Shown here piece by piece: positions 1-6,868 of a DNA stretch of 9,455 nucleotides (its first letter is position 1; each line of letters begins with the position of its first letter). The notes under the pieces are model-generated. The model searched no databases, had not been told where the DNA came from, and saw only the letters and a list, made by a program, of their open reading frames with translations. Position numbers and translations under genes: made by a program. Source of the DNA: Deltaproteobacteria bacterium (GTDB taxonomy: Bacteria; Myxococcota; UBA727; JABDBI01); NCBI GenBank assembly GCA_016764955.1, contig JAESQZ010000202.1, positions 1 to 9,455 on the forward strand, in the 5' to 3' direction.

Positions 1-476
1 AGCGTCAAAGCGGGCTATCGGATGGGTCGCATCAAAGCAATCCAGTTACTCTATTGGAAGTTCTACGCCAATTAGAGGCAGTGAGTGGCACGGTTAGTCG
101 ACTAACGCCAGAAATGCTGGGGAGGCTGATTTATTTGTATATGCTACTCAACCCGCAGCCAGCTAGCTGGCTGGCACATGCTACAGGGCTTGGACAAAAT
201 GGCTATAATGTCGAGCCTCCCCCAGTAAGGGAAAACAATGGTGGTCCGTCTATTCCATATGTTGATAGTTTTGGCGCCTCATCGATGAGCAGCATAGGGT
301 CCGCGGGTAGCGTGAATCGTCGTCTTAGTTCGTTGTTCCAATTGCAAGAACCAAGAAGGCCTATGAATAGTCCTAATCCGGTAGAACTGCAGAATGAAAC
401 AGGTGCTGCTAGGCCGCCAGGACCACCATTGGGCGTCGAACTCCCTCGGTCTTTGGTTCCTCGTGGGTCGGAGTAA
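1..476 (+). CDS. C-terminal part of an unrecognised protein, 5' end outside the window
   Basis: I do not recognise this protein. The reading frame is open from position 3 to a TAA stop at 474-476, so the visible part is about 157 residues of what is probably a longer protein entering from the left. A TTG at 54 could serve as an internal start, but the frame continues upstream without a stop and no Shine-Dalgarno sequence precedes it. The first half (about 54-170) reads like a helical segment (VLRQLEAV, MLGRLIYLYMLL). The rest is low in complexity and rich in Ser, Pro, Gly and Asn, as in an extended tail. There are no catalytic motifs and no membrane segment beyond one short hydrophobic stretch. 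The next plus-strand frame, with an NHL repeat, opens before this one ends (from 413), so a broken common gene is possible. Confidence 0.4.
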   Translation, partial: RQSGLSDGSHQSNPVTLLEVLRQLEAVSGTVSRLTPEMLGRLIYLYMLLNPQPASWLAHATGLGQNGYNVEPPPVRENNGGPSIPYVDSFGASSMSSIGSAGSVNRRLSSLFQLQEPRRPMNSPNPVELQNETGAARPPGPPLGVELPRSLVPRGSE

Positions 477-490
477 ACAGAAGCGTTCGT

Positions 491-829
491 TTGTTCATCA
501 GAGCAACCAATTATATGGGGTTACGATGGAACAGTGATGGTGGGGATTTCCTTGGCCTTGCTACAACCATCGAACTCAACAGTCCAAGCAGTGTGGATGT
601 GGATCAAAATAACAACCTCCTAATTGCAGACCAGGGTAACGAAAAAGTTCGTAAGGTCTTTGGTTCTGCCACGGCTTTTGGAATTGATGCGATCCCCATC
701 CAGAGTCGGCCAGCAGATGGACTGGATCCCACTTTTTTTCTAAAATCATTAGGGTTAATAGAAGGGTATCGAATTAGTTTAGGTTCAATCAATGTAGATG
801 CGTCCAGGACTTTTGCAGCGCTTTGCTAG
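491..829 (+). CDS. NHL-repeat protein fragment, possibly a pseudogene remnant
   Basis: A 112-residue frame from a TTG at 491, with an in-frame ATG at 515. Residues 29-57 match the consensus of an NHL beta-propeller blade: LNSPSSVDVD, then NNNLLIADQGNEKVRKV, the usual pattern of a Pro-Ser turn, Val-x-Val-Asp strand, LLIAD strand, GN and RKV. The preceding SDGGDFLGLATTIE resembles the linker that normally precedes such a blade. NHL propellers need about four to six blades and usually act as extracellular or protein-binding scaffolds. One blade cannot fold alone, so this is probably the remains of a larger gene. The frame is open from 413, upstream of the stop of the preceding coding region, which would fit a frameshifted former gene. 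No Shine-Dalgarno sequence is visible. Residues 58-112 match nothing I recognise. It converges on mutS with 53 bp between stops. Confidence 0.4.
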   Translation: MFIRATNYMGLRWNSDGGDFLGLATTIELNSPSSVDVDQNNNLLIADQGNEKVRKVFGSATAFGIDAIPIQSRPADGLDPTFFLKSLGLIEGYRISLGSINVDASRTFAALC

Positions 830-882
830 TTCTACGAAAGTTTTTTCGAGCTGTTTCTTTTGAACTTTTTGTCTCATGTTCC

Positions 883-3315
883 CTAGGCCTCTTTATGCTC
901 CATCAAAAAGCTAAGTGCTTGCATGGGGGTGGTGTCATCTAAGTCTAGATTTTCTAGTGCAGCACGAAGTGGATCCTGTGAAAACAAAGGCAATTGAATC
1001 GGCGCAAGTTGGCTGACTTTGGGTGTTGGTTTTTCGTCTTCGAGTGAAGCTAAGACTTCAGATGCTCGAGATAAAACTATTTTAGGCAGCCCAGCAAGTT
1101 TAGCCACTTGGATGCCGTAGCTTTTTTCAGCAGCACCTTCTTGGAGCGTGTACAGAAATTGAATCTCATCTGCTTTTTCTAAAACAGCGACTTGGATGTT
1201 TTGCATGCGCTCTAAGTTGTCAGAGAGTTTGGTGAGTTCATGATAGTGCGTGGCGAATAGCGTTCTGGCACGTGTATGTGTATGCAAGTGCTCAGCGACG
1301 GACCAAGCGATTGAGAGGCCGTCAAAAGTACTTGTGCCGCGGCCAATCTCGTCTAATAAAACCAAAGAGTTGTGTGTCGCGTGGTGCAAGATGTGAGCCG
1401 TTTCGCTCATCTCGACCATGAAAGTTGAGCGCCCAGATTGGCTATCGTCACTGGCGCCCACGCGGGTAAAAATTCTGTCGCATAAGCTTAAAGTTGCTGA
1501 GTCAGCGGGGACAAAAGATCCGGCTTGAGCCAAGAGTTGTATCAACGCTACTTGGCGCATGATGGTACTCTTGCCAGCCATATTGGGGCCAGTAATCAAC
1601 AAAAGCTGCCTGTCTTGGGCATTTAAAAGCATTGAGTTGGGTACAAACGGAAGGCCCTTTTTTTGATGTAGTTCTTCTAAAACCGGATGGCGCCCGTTTT
1701 GGATTTCTAAGCTATGTGCGGAAGTTTCAAGTAACTTAGGGCGGGTATATCGATAGCTGTCGGCGATTTCTGCCCAGGTTGCGAACGTATCAACTTGGGC
1801 GATCCAAGTAGAGGCTTTGAGTAAACGCTGGGTATGGCTGTTTAAATATTCACGGAGTTCTTTGAAAAGCTCTGCTTCACGTGCGAGACGTTTGGTGTCG
1901 GCATTGGAAACTTTTTGTTCCAAGTTTGATAGCTCTTCGGTGACATAGCGCTCGCCATTGGCGATGGTTTGTTTGCGTTTGTAGTGTTCAGGTACTTTGC
2001 TTAAGTGTGTTCTGGTGACTTCGATGTAGTAGCCAAAAACACGGGTGTATTTCACTTTGAGGCTGGGTATGCCGGTAGCTTCGCGCTCACGGTTTTCGAT
2101 TTGGGCGATTTCATTTCGGCCGCCTGTTGCAAATTGCGTGTACTCATCTAGTAGGCTGTCGTAGCCGGGCTTAAAAACACCGCCATCTTTGAGAGCCAGC
2201 GGTGGATTTTCGGCGAGGGTTTCGCATAAATGTTTTGCGATGTCGCCCAAGTCTAGACTAACGGCGGCCATGGGTGAATTAGTCAAAGCTTGAGTAAGCT
2301 TAGGCAAGTTAACTAGAGAGTCGCGCAAGTTCGCGAGTTCTCTTGGATTCACACGATTCGAAGCAATTTTGATACTCAGGCGCTCTAGGTCATACAGAGC
2401 TTTAAGGGTTTCACGAACTTCGTGGCGCACGCTTGGTTGCTCCAAAAACCATTCGGTGTTGTCTTGACGATGATTGATTTCATCTAAGCTGGTTGAGGGC
2501 GCGTTGAGCCAGCGGTTGATTTGGCGCCCGCCCATAGCAGTGCCAGCTTTATGAAAGAGCTTTTGCAAGCCGGGTAAATCAAGATGCTCACGCGAAGTGG
2601 CATCAATAATTAACTCAGCATCGATAGAGTATGGCTTGGGCTCTAATAAAAACTCAAAAGAGCCACATTGGGTTTCTTGAACGTAAGATTTTATGAGTTC
2701 AGAGGCTGTTTTGCGTGAAGAGTGTGGAATCGATTCAAATCGGCAAGTTTTATGATTGTTAGCGACTTGATCGAGCTTTTCTAAAAGTTCTTTGGACCAA
2801 AATTCACCGCCAATTAAAATTTCAGAAGGGGTTAGCTTGGCGACCTCGTCTGCAAGACTTTGCGGGTTTTTGGTTTTGGTCTCTATAAATTCGCCTGTGG
2901 ATAAATCTAGGGCGCTTAAAGTATATTGGCTTTTTGAAATTGCACTGAGTGCAATCAGGTAATTATTTTGGCTGGGGGTGAGGCTGTCTTCTTCTAAGAC
3001 CGTGCCCGGGGTTATGATACGAGTGATATCGCGTTTAACTAGGCCTTTGGAGGCTTTAGGGTCTTCTAATTGATCACAGATTGCGACTTTAAAACCGAGG
3101 CCAATGAGTTTGGCGATGTAGGTGGGCGCTGCGTGATGTGGAAAGCCCGCCATGGGGATGCCTTTGTCACGCGAGGTGAGGGCAAGTTCTAGAATTGGAG
3201 CTGCTTTTTTGGCATCGTCGGCAAACAACTCATAAAAGTCGCCCATGCGAAATAATAAAATAGCATCTTTGGCACGCTCTTTGGCGGCGGCCCATTGCCT
3301 TTGCATTGGAGTCAT
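883..3315 (-). CDS. mutS: DNA mismatch repair protein MutS
   Basis: MutS detects base mismatches and small loops in newly replicated DNA and, with ATP, recruits MutL to start repair. The product has 810 residues, close to the usual 850-880. The mismatch-reading Phe-x-Glu is present in MGDFYELF (F27, E29). The ATPase domain holds the Walker A GPNMAGKST (576-584, Lys582), the ABC signature SDDSQSGRSTF, and the Walker B LVLLDEIGRGTS (D655, E656). Near the C-terminus QLPLF (774-778) fits the beta sliding-clamp binding pentapeptide, followed by the family's helical tail DDTTPMQALSFL. All catalytic positions I can check are intact, so it should be functional. It is the last gene of ihfA-merR-mutS. 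Its ATG overlaps the upstream TGA by 4 bp (3312-3315) and no Shine-Dalgarno precedes it, so translation is probably coupled. No clear terminator follows. Confidence 0.98.
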   Translation of the reverse strand: MTPMQRQWAAAKERAKDAILLFRMGDFYELFADDAKKAAPILELALTSRDKGIPMAGFPHHAAPTYIAKLIGLGFKVAICDQLEDPKASKGLVKRDITRIITPGTVLEEDSLTPSQNNYLIALSAISKSQYTLSALDLSTGEFIETKTKNPQSLADEVAKLTPSEILIGGEFWSKELLEKLDQVANNHKTCRFESIPHSSRKTASELIKSYVQETQCGSFEFLLEPKPYSIDAELIIDATSREHLDLPGLQKLFHKAGTAMGGRQINRWLNAPSTSLDEINHRQDNTEWFLEQPSVRHEVRETLKALYDLERLSIKIASNRVNPRELANLRDSLVNLPKLTQALTNSPMAAVSLDLGDIAKHLCETLAENPPLALKDGGVFKPGYDSLLDEYTQFATGGRNEIAQIENREREATGIPSLKVKYTRVFGYYIEVTRTHLSKVPEHYKRKQTIANGERYVTEELSNLEQKVSNADTKRLAREAELFKELREYLNSHTQRLLKASTWIAQVDTFATWAEIADSYRYTRPKLLETSAHSLEIQNGRHPVLEELHQKKGLPFVPNSMLLNAQDRQLLLITGPNMAGKSTIMRQVALIQLLAQAGSFVPADSATLSLCDRIFTRVGASDDSQSGRSTFMVEMSETAHILHHATHNSLVLLDEIGRGTSTFDGLSIAWSVAEHLHTHTRARTLFATHYHELTKLSDNLERMQNIQVAVLEKADEIQFLYTLQEGAAEKSYGIQVAKLAGLPKIVLSRASEVLASLEDEKPTPKVSQLAPIQLPLFSQDPLRAALENLDLDDTTPMQALSFLMEHKEA

Positions 3316-3632
3316 CGAAGTAATTCGAGGATACTCTCAAGTTCTTTCTTAATCGACAAGAGCCGTTCTTGCGTAGGCGTGATATCAGGCATCTTGAGGG
3401 CTTTTTTAGCACCTGCAATGGTGAATCGCTCTTTGTACAAAAGCTTTTGGATACGGGCCAAGGCTTCTAAGTCTGAGCGCTTGTACAAACGTTGGCCGGT
3501 TTTGGATTTAAAGGGCCTAATTTGTGGGAATTCAGACTCCCAATAGCGTAAAACGTGAGGCTTTACGCCAAGAAGAGAGGATGTTTCACCGATTTTGAAA
3601 TATTTTTTATTGGGTATTTCAACTTGATCCAT
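3312..3632 (-). CDS. Small MerR-family transcriptional regulator downstream of ihfA
   Basis: The product has 106 residues. Residues 11-50 form a MerR-type winged helix-turn-helix: YFKIGETSSLLGVKPHVLRYWE is the two-helix DNA-binding core with the characteristic LRYWE, and the following basic wing contains TGQRLYKRSDLE. Residues 85-106 form a short Leu-rich helix likely to dimerise as a coiled coil. There is no effector-binding domain and there are no metal-binding cysteines, so it is not a sensor of the MerR/CueR/SoxR kind. Comparable short proteins encoded just after ihfA are common in deltaproteobacterial-type genomes, and their targets are mostly unknown. The ATG at 3632 lies inside the end of ihfA (14-bp overlap, 3619-3632), and the stop overlaps the mutS start, so all three genes are probably one transcript. 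A weak GGAAAA upstream may act as a ribosome-binding site. Confidence 0.9.
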   Translation of the reverse strand: MDQVEIPNKKYFKIGETSSLLGVKPHVLRYWESEFPQIRPFKSKTGQRLYKRSDLEALARIQKLLYKERFTIAGAKKALKMPDITPTQERLLSIKKELESILELLR

Positions 3633-3927
3633 TGGATTTTTCCATAGCGTGTCTGAGCACCGGACTTGCCTTGAAGGTCACTACTTTGCGAGCAGAGATT
3701 TCAATGGCCTCACCGGTTTGTGGGTTTCGCCCACGTCTAGCGCGTTTCTGGCGAACTTGGAAGCGCCCAAGGGAGCTTATTTTAACTTCTTCACCTTTTT
3801 CGAGTGTTTCTTTCATCATCTCGAAGACACGGTCCACAAGGTCAGCACACTGTATTTTGGAAAAACCCAGAGTTCGGGCTACAGCAGCGGCAATATCGGC
3901 TTTGGTGAGGGTTTGTGTGTCAGACAT
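3619..3927 (-). CDS. ihfA: Integration host factor alpha-like DNA-bending protein
   Basis: A member of the HU/IHF family of small dimeric proteins that bend DNA in the nucleoid and assist recombination, replication initiation and transcription. The predicted 102 residues show the helical dimer domain (TLTKADIAAAVARTLGFSK), the KISSLGRF turn, and the DNA-binding arm GRNPQTGEAI with the intercalating Pro69, followed by ISARKVVTFKASPVLRHAM. ISARKVVTF and the arm favour IHF-alpha over HU, but a distant HU-like paralogue cannot be excluded. I place the start at the ATG at 3927 because family homology begins there. The frame stays open upstream to 4035 but would add 36 residues unlike the family, lying over the start of rlmE. 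It heads the operon with the MerR-like gene and mutS, and diverges from rlmE. A TTGACA-type promoter lies just upstream. Confidence 0.9.
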   Translation of the reverse strand: MSDTQTLTKADIAAAVARTLGFSKIQCADLVDRVFEMMKETLEKGEEVKISSLGRFQVRQKRARRGRNPQTGEAIEISARKVVTFKASPVLRHAMEKSNGSS

Positions 3928-3936
3928 ACTTCTGAT

Positions 3937-3966
3937 ATCAAAACAATAATCCGGAGCTGTTGTCAA
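3937..3966 (-). promoter_or_regulatory. Candidate sigma-70-type promoter for the ihfA-merR-mutS operon
   Basis: On the minus strand a perfect TTGACA (3966-3961) is followed, after 18 nt, by TTTGAT (3942-3937), which matches the -10 consensus at four of six positions. The -10 box ends 9 nt before the ihfA ATG at 3927, so the transcript would have almost no leader, and I see no strong Shine-Dalgarno. The -35 box overlaps the start region of rlmE, so the divergent promoters would interfere. This is pattern matching only. Confidence 0.38.
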
Positions 3967-3971
3967 ACTGT

Positions 3972-4553
3972 ATGGCACAATATGATCGAAAAGACACTTA
4001 TTATCGGGCTGCGAAACGTCAAGGTTTTGTGGCACGGTCTATTTATAAGCTCGAAGAAATCGACCAATCTTTCAAATTAATCCCACCAAAAGCCCATGTT
4101 TTGGATTTAGGCTGTGCGCCTGGCTCTTGGTTGCAATATGTCGAAAAAAAAGTTGGCAAATCAGGTGGCAGAGCAGTTGGTATAGATTTAGCGCCACTAG
4201 CCATGACCTTTGGGCCACATGTGGAGTTTATTCAGGGCGATGTTTTCGAAGTGCCTATTCCAGAAGGCTCGTTTGATGTGGTCTTGAGCGATATGGCACC
4301 CAAAACTTGTGGGATCAAAAGCGTGGACCAAGATCGCAGCATGGCTTTGTGCGAGCAAGCCTTAGATATTGCCACACGAGTTCTAAAGCCAGGTGGCAAT
4401 TTCTGCGTGAAAGTCCTAGAAGGCGGCGGCGTACCTGAATTTGTGAAAACCTGTCGTGAGCATTTTAAGCAAGTCAAAATTAGGCGGCCCAAAAGCACGC
4501 GCTCGCGCAGCATGGAGACTTTTATCATTGGGCTTGGCTTCCAATCTTCTTAA
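3972..4553 (+). CDS. rlmE: 23S rRNA (uridine-2'-O-)-methyltransferase RlmE (FtsJ/RrmJ)
   Basis: RlmE transfers a methyl group from S-adenosylmethionine to the 2'-OH of a conserved uridine in the A-loop of 23S rRNA (U2552 in E. coli), a late step in large-subunit assembly. The predicted 193 residues contain the SAM-binding motif VLDLGCAPGSW and the complete catalytic tetrad of the family: K26 in SIYKLEEID, D107 in VLSDMAPKTCG, K147 in CVKVLEGGG and E182 in SMETFIIGLG. I chose the ATG at 3972 because homology starts at MAQYDRKDTYY. A TTG at 3960 in the same frame would add four residues. A GGAG at 3953-3956 is 15 nt from the ATG and 3 nt from the TTG, so neither spacing is ideal. The gene diverges from ihfA and appears monocistronic; no ftsH follows it, unlike in E. 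coli. Confidence 0.96.
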   Translation: MAQYDRKDTYYRAAKRQGFVARSIYKLEEIDQSFKLIPPKAHVLDLGCAPGSWLQYVEKKVGKSGGRAVGIDLAPLAMTFGPHVEFIQGDVFEVPIPEGSFDVVLSDMAPKTCGIKSVDQDRSMALCEQALDIATRVLKPGGNFCVKVLEGGGVPEFVKTCREHFKQVKIRRPKSTRSRSMETFIIGLGFQSS

Positions 4554-4594
4554 ATCAGCTGAAATACAAATTTAGACATATTGATTAGATTAAG

Positions 4595-4945
4595 GTGCGC
4601 CGACTAGGATTAGTAGCTCTTTGTTTCTGTCTGGTGACTCCTGCCCAAGCCCATCAACACAACTGGGCTTTAGAGGCTGAGTGTTATTTGAAGAAGTTGG
4701 GCTCAGCGCTCGAGCGAGAGGCACAAATAGATGGCCTCGATAATAATCGTGTAACAACGCTATATTTGATATGTGCATTGGCTTTTAATTTGGCAGGTAA
4801 TTCCCGGCGTGCGGTAGAACTCCTGGTGGAGAGCATCGAAGGTGCTTCAAACGAAATTTTGGCCAATATTGCCCTAAGAATATTAAATTTTTTGAACAGG
4901 GGAGATGTAACGTTTCCCACGCCTCATATTTACGAACAAAATTAG
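4595..4945 (+). CDS. Small predicted secreted protein of unknown function
   Basis: I do not recognise this 116-residue product. Its N-terminus is a good Sec signal peptide: positive MRR, a hydrophobic core LGLVALCFCLV, then TPAQA with a likely cleavage before HQH, leaving about 97 mature residues in the periplasm or outside. The cysteine in the core (LCFC) is not in a proper lipobox, so a lipoprotein is unlikely. The mature part is helical. The stretch around residues 55-85 (YLICALAFNLAGNSRRAVELLVESI) resembles a single TPR-like helix pair, which would fit a protein-binding role. The start is a GTG at 4595. An AAGG lies directly against it, too close to be a standard ribosome-binding site. 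It lies 41 bp after rlmE and 41 bp before the MgtC-family gene on the same strand. Confidence 0.65.
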   Translation: MRRLGLVALCFCLVTPAQAHQHNWALEAECYLKKLGSALEREAQIDGLDNNRVTTLYLICALAFNLAGNSRRAVELLVESIEGASNEILANIALRILNFLNRGDVTFPTPHIYEQN

Positions 4946-4971
4946 TTCAACAGACACTAACAAACTCGATG

Positions 4972-4980
4972 TGATATTAT
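4972..4980 (+). promoter_or_regulatory. Extended -10 promoter element before the MgtC-family gene
   Basis: TG-A-TATTAT is an extended -10 box: TGN followed by a hexamer matching TATAAT at five of six positions. No good -35 box lies at the normal distance, as is common for extended -10 promoters. Exactly 6 nt separate it from the ATG at 4987, so transcription would begin at or next to the start codon. No Shine-Dalgarno sequence exists in that interval. A leaderless transcript is the natural reading. Confidence 0.42.
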
Positions 4981-4986
4981 TTTTAT

Positions 4987-6225
4987 ATGCTTATTGAGCA
5001 GTTACTGCCGTTTTTAATTGCGGCCGCTTTAGGCTTTGCGATTGGTTTGGATCGTGAACGGCGGCATTTTCGTATGCAGTCTATGGGTGTTCGAAGCTTT
5101 GTTTTGCTAGGACTTTTAGGTGCTCTGGCCGGCAGTGTACAGAACGTTTATTTTTCGACTTCGATAGCTCTATTTGTGGCAGCGGCTATTATCGTTGGAT
5201 ATTATCGGACGAGTCAGGATGGTGGTGGGGAGCCTGAGATGGGGCTTACCACGGAATTTGCCGGGGCTATCACTTTTGTGCTGGGTTACATGGCGCATGA
5301 TAGGCCTTGGTTAACGGCTATTTTAGGTCTAACGGTTTTCACGGTTTTGTGGAGTCGCAAAGCGTTGCATAATTTTTCTCGCCATCAGGTGAAGCCTGCT
5401 GAAATACAGGCTGCGCTTATCTTACTGGTTTTGGTAATTGGTATTAGGCCTTTGTTGCCCGAGGGGCCTATTGATCCTTGGGGCATTGTGCATCTCAAAA
5501 CTTTTGTAACGGTTATTGCCTTAATTTTGGGTATTCAGTTTCTAAGCCATATTTTGATTCAAGTGTTTGGCAAGACAGTTGGTGTGCCGCTTTGGGGATT
5601 TTTGGCCGGTTTTATCTCGAGTACGGCTGTGATTTTAATGCTGCCGAAGCTAGTTAAAAAAGATAAGGCTTTGACAGCAAGTGCTTTGGCAGCCGCTTTG
5701 TTTGCTTCGACCTCGACTTTTGTGCTTCTTTTGTTAATTGTCTCGGCTCTATCTTATGAGCTGCTTGGGCAGGTTTCAGCATTTTTAGCACTTTCGATTT
5801 TGATTTCTACATTGGCTGGGCTGTTTTTCGCAAAGCGTCAGGATAAAATTGCGCCCTTTCCAACCATGGAAAACCCAATCGCTTTCATACCAGCGGTTAA
5901 GCTGGCTTTGATTTTAAGTGCGATTGTGCTCACGGTTGGTTTTGTGAATGAGTTTGCGGGTGATTTTGGAACGAAAGTAGCTTCTTTTATTGGTGGCCTT
6001 GGTGAACTTCATGGTGTGACGCTTTCTGTTGCAACGATTTTTGTGTCAAAGAGTATGACTATTACCCAAGCCAAAACCAGTATTATGTTGGCAGCAGTCG
6101 CAAGCATTATTTCTAAACTGGTGATTACTTGGGTGGGTTCTCAGACCCGTTATGCGGTTTATTTTTCGCTCGTTGCAGCAGCCATGACGACATCGATTTT
6201 AGCTGCATGGAGTTTCATGAGCTAA
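4987..6225 (+). CDS. MgtC/SapB-DUF4010 family integral membrane protein
   Basis: A very hydrophobic 412-residue protein with about 13-14 predicted membrane helices. The N-terminal third resembles MgtC/SapB: FLIAAALGFAIGLDRERR (residues 9-26) is the hallmark GxxIGxxRE-type helix end, followed by a helix rich in small residues (LLGLLGALAG) and a second conserved block GLTTEFAGAITFVLGY (86-101). The C-terminal part fits DUF4010: WGFLAGFISSTAVILMLPKL (203-222) and GGLGELHGVTLSVA (336-349) match its conserved loops. MgtC itself is tied to growth in low magnesium and to virulence. For the MgtC-DUF4010 fusion the substrate and role are unknown, and transport is only a guess. The ATG at 4987 has no Shine-Dalgarno but sits 6 nt after an extended -10 box. 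It ends 11 bp from the convergent vapC stop. Confidence 0.88.
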   Translation: MLIEQLLPFLIAAALGFAIGLDRERRHFRMQSMGVRSFVLLGLLGALAGSVQNVYFSTSIALFVAAAIIVGYYRTSQDGGGEPEMGLTTEFAGAITFVLGYMAHDRPWLTAILGLTVFTVLWSRKALHNFSRHQVKPAEIQAALILLVLVIGIRPLLPEGPIDPWGIVHLKTFVTVIALILGIQFLSHILIQVFGKTVGVPLWGFLAGFISSTAVILMLPKLVKKDKALTASALAAALFASTSTFVLLLLIVSALSYELLGQVSAFLALSILISTLAGLFFAKRQDKIAPFPTMENPIAFIPAVKLALILSAIVLTVGFVNEFAGDFGTKVASFIGGLGELHGVTLSVATIFVSKSMTITQAKTSIMLAAVASIISKLVITWVGSQTRYAVYFSLVAAAMTTSILAAWSFMS

Positions 6226-6236
6226 TAGAGCATATA

Positions 6237-6635
6237 TTATATAGTCCAGTCTTCTACTTTGAGTCCGGAAACACGTGAAAATTCTCGGACGTTGTTTGTG
6301 ACGATCGTCAAATGATGAGCCCTGGCGATGCTCGCGATTTGGCAGTCCCGCTCTCCAATCATCTGGCCGCTTTTTTCTAATGCCACTCGAATGCTGCCAT
6401 ACTGTTTTGCTGCTAAACGATCAAAATCTAAAATTTCATAGGGTTCAAAAAACGTGTTCCAAAAAGTTTCATTTTCAGTCCGATGGACGCTTTTTTCGAC
6501 CCCATAAGATATTTCAGCTAAAGTCACAGAGCTCACTCTAAGGTCGTCTGGACTGTGATGCCTTAGGCGCCTTAAAACAGCCAGATTTTTCTTATAGGCA
6601 AATATGCAAATATTGGTGTCTAAAAGATATCTCAT
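6237..6635 (-). CDS. vapC: VapC-type PIN-domain toxin ribonuclease
   Basis: A 132-residue PIN-domain protein. Such toxins are Mg2+-dependent ribonucleases that cut tRNA or rRNA and stop growth when their antitoxin is lost. The acidic metal-binding residues are present: D6 in RYLLDTN, E41 in SVTLAEISYGVE, and D97 in IGERDCQIASIAR. They are followed by the family's IVTNNVREFSRVSGLKVEDW, where N114/N115 occupy the place where other members have a fourth acidic residue. Length and C-terminal motif match the common VapC group. The target RNA cannot be told from sequence. Its ATG overlaps the vapB TGA by 4 bp (6632-6635), the classic arrangement for coupled, antitoxin-first synthesis. It converges on the MgtC-family gene. 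The toxin looks intact. Confidence 0.94.
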   Translation of the reverse strand: MRYLLDTNICIFAYKKNLAVLRRLRHHSPDDLRVSSVTLAEISYGVEKSVHRTENETFWNTFFEPYEILDFDRLAAKQYGSIRVALEKSGQMIGERDCQIASIARAHHLTIVTNNVREFSRVSGLKVEDWTI

Positions 6636-6862
6636 AAACTAAATGCCTTGGGCGGCAAGTCCTCAGGGAGTTCCAAATCCTCGACAGGGGCTGCAAACAA
6701 AGTTTCCCAATAACCCTCGGGCCAATCACGCTTCTTGAGAGGCTCCAAAATCACCACATTACCCTCTTTACGGATTTCAACCTCAGAATCGAAAAAGCGG
6801 AACTCTTTAGGCAGGCGCACTGCCTGGCTCCGGCCACTCCAAAATATTTTTGCAGTTGTCAT
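6632..6862 (-). CDS. vapB: VapB-type antitoxin with AbrB-like DNA-binding domain
   Basis: The 76-residue partner of the following PIN toxin. Residues 1-44 form a SpoVT/AbrB-type swapped-hairpin DNA-binding domain: AKIFWSGRSQAVRLPKEFRF, then VEIRKEGNVVILEPL, including the SGRSQAVRLPKEF block typical of VapB antitoxins. The tail (45-76) is rich in Trp, Pro, Glu and Asp and should wrap around VapC to block its active site. VapB proteins and the VapBC complex normally bind their own promoter and repress it. The ATG at 6862 lies 6 nt after an extended -10 box and has no Shine-Dalgarno, so the message may be leaderless, which would place the operator over the start itself. Confidence 0.92.
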   Translation of the reverse strand: MTTAKIFWSGRSQAVRLPKEFRFFDSEVEIRKEGNVVILEPLKKRDWPEGYWETLFAAPVEDLELPEDLPPKAFSL

Positions 6863-6868
6863 ATCTCA

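Noticed and set aside
453..473. SLVPRGSE at the C-terminus of the first protein, identical to a thrombin-cleavage tag motif (LVPRGS)
   Set aside because: The codons and flanking sequence do not look like an expression vector, and nothing else in the window suggests a construct. A six-residue match is most likely chance.
832..870. CGAAA-gttt-TTTCG hairpin with a T-rich stretch after it, between the NHL fragment and mutS
   Set aside because: The stem has only 5 bp, is A+T-rich, and lacks an immediate T-run in either direction. It is too weak to call a terminator.
3928..4035. Extended N-terminus for ihfA starting at 4035
   Set aside because: The extra 36 residues match nothing in the IHF/HU family and lie over the start of rlmE. 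The ATG at 3927 gives a normal-length protein.
3649..4080. Long plus-strand reading frame opposite ihfA and overlapping the start of rlmE
   Set aside because: It lies antisense to a well-supported IHF gene, has no ribosome-binding site and gives a protein with no recognisable features. It is a shadow of the real genes on both strands.
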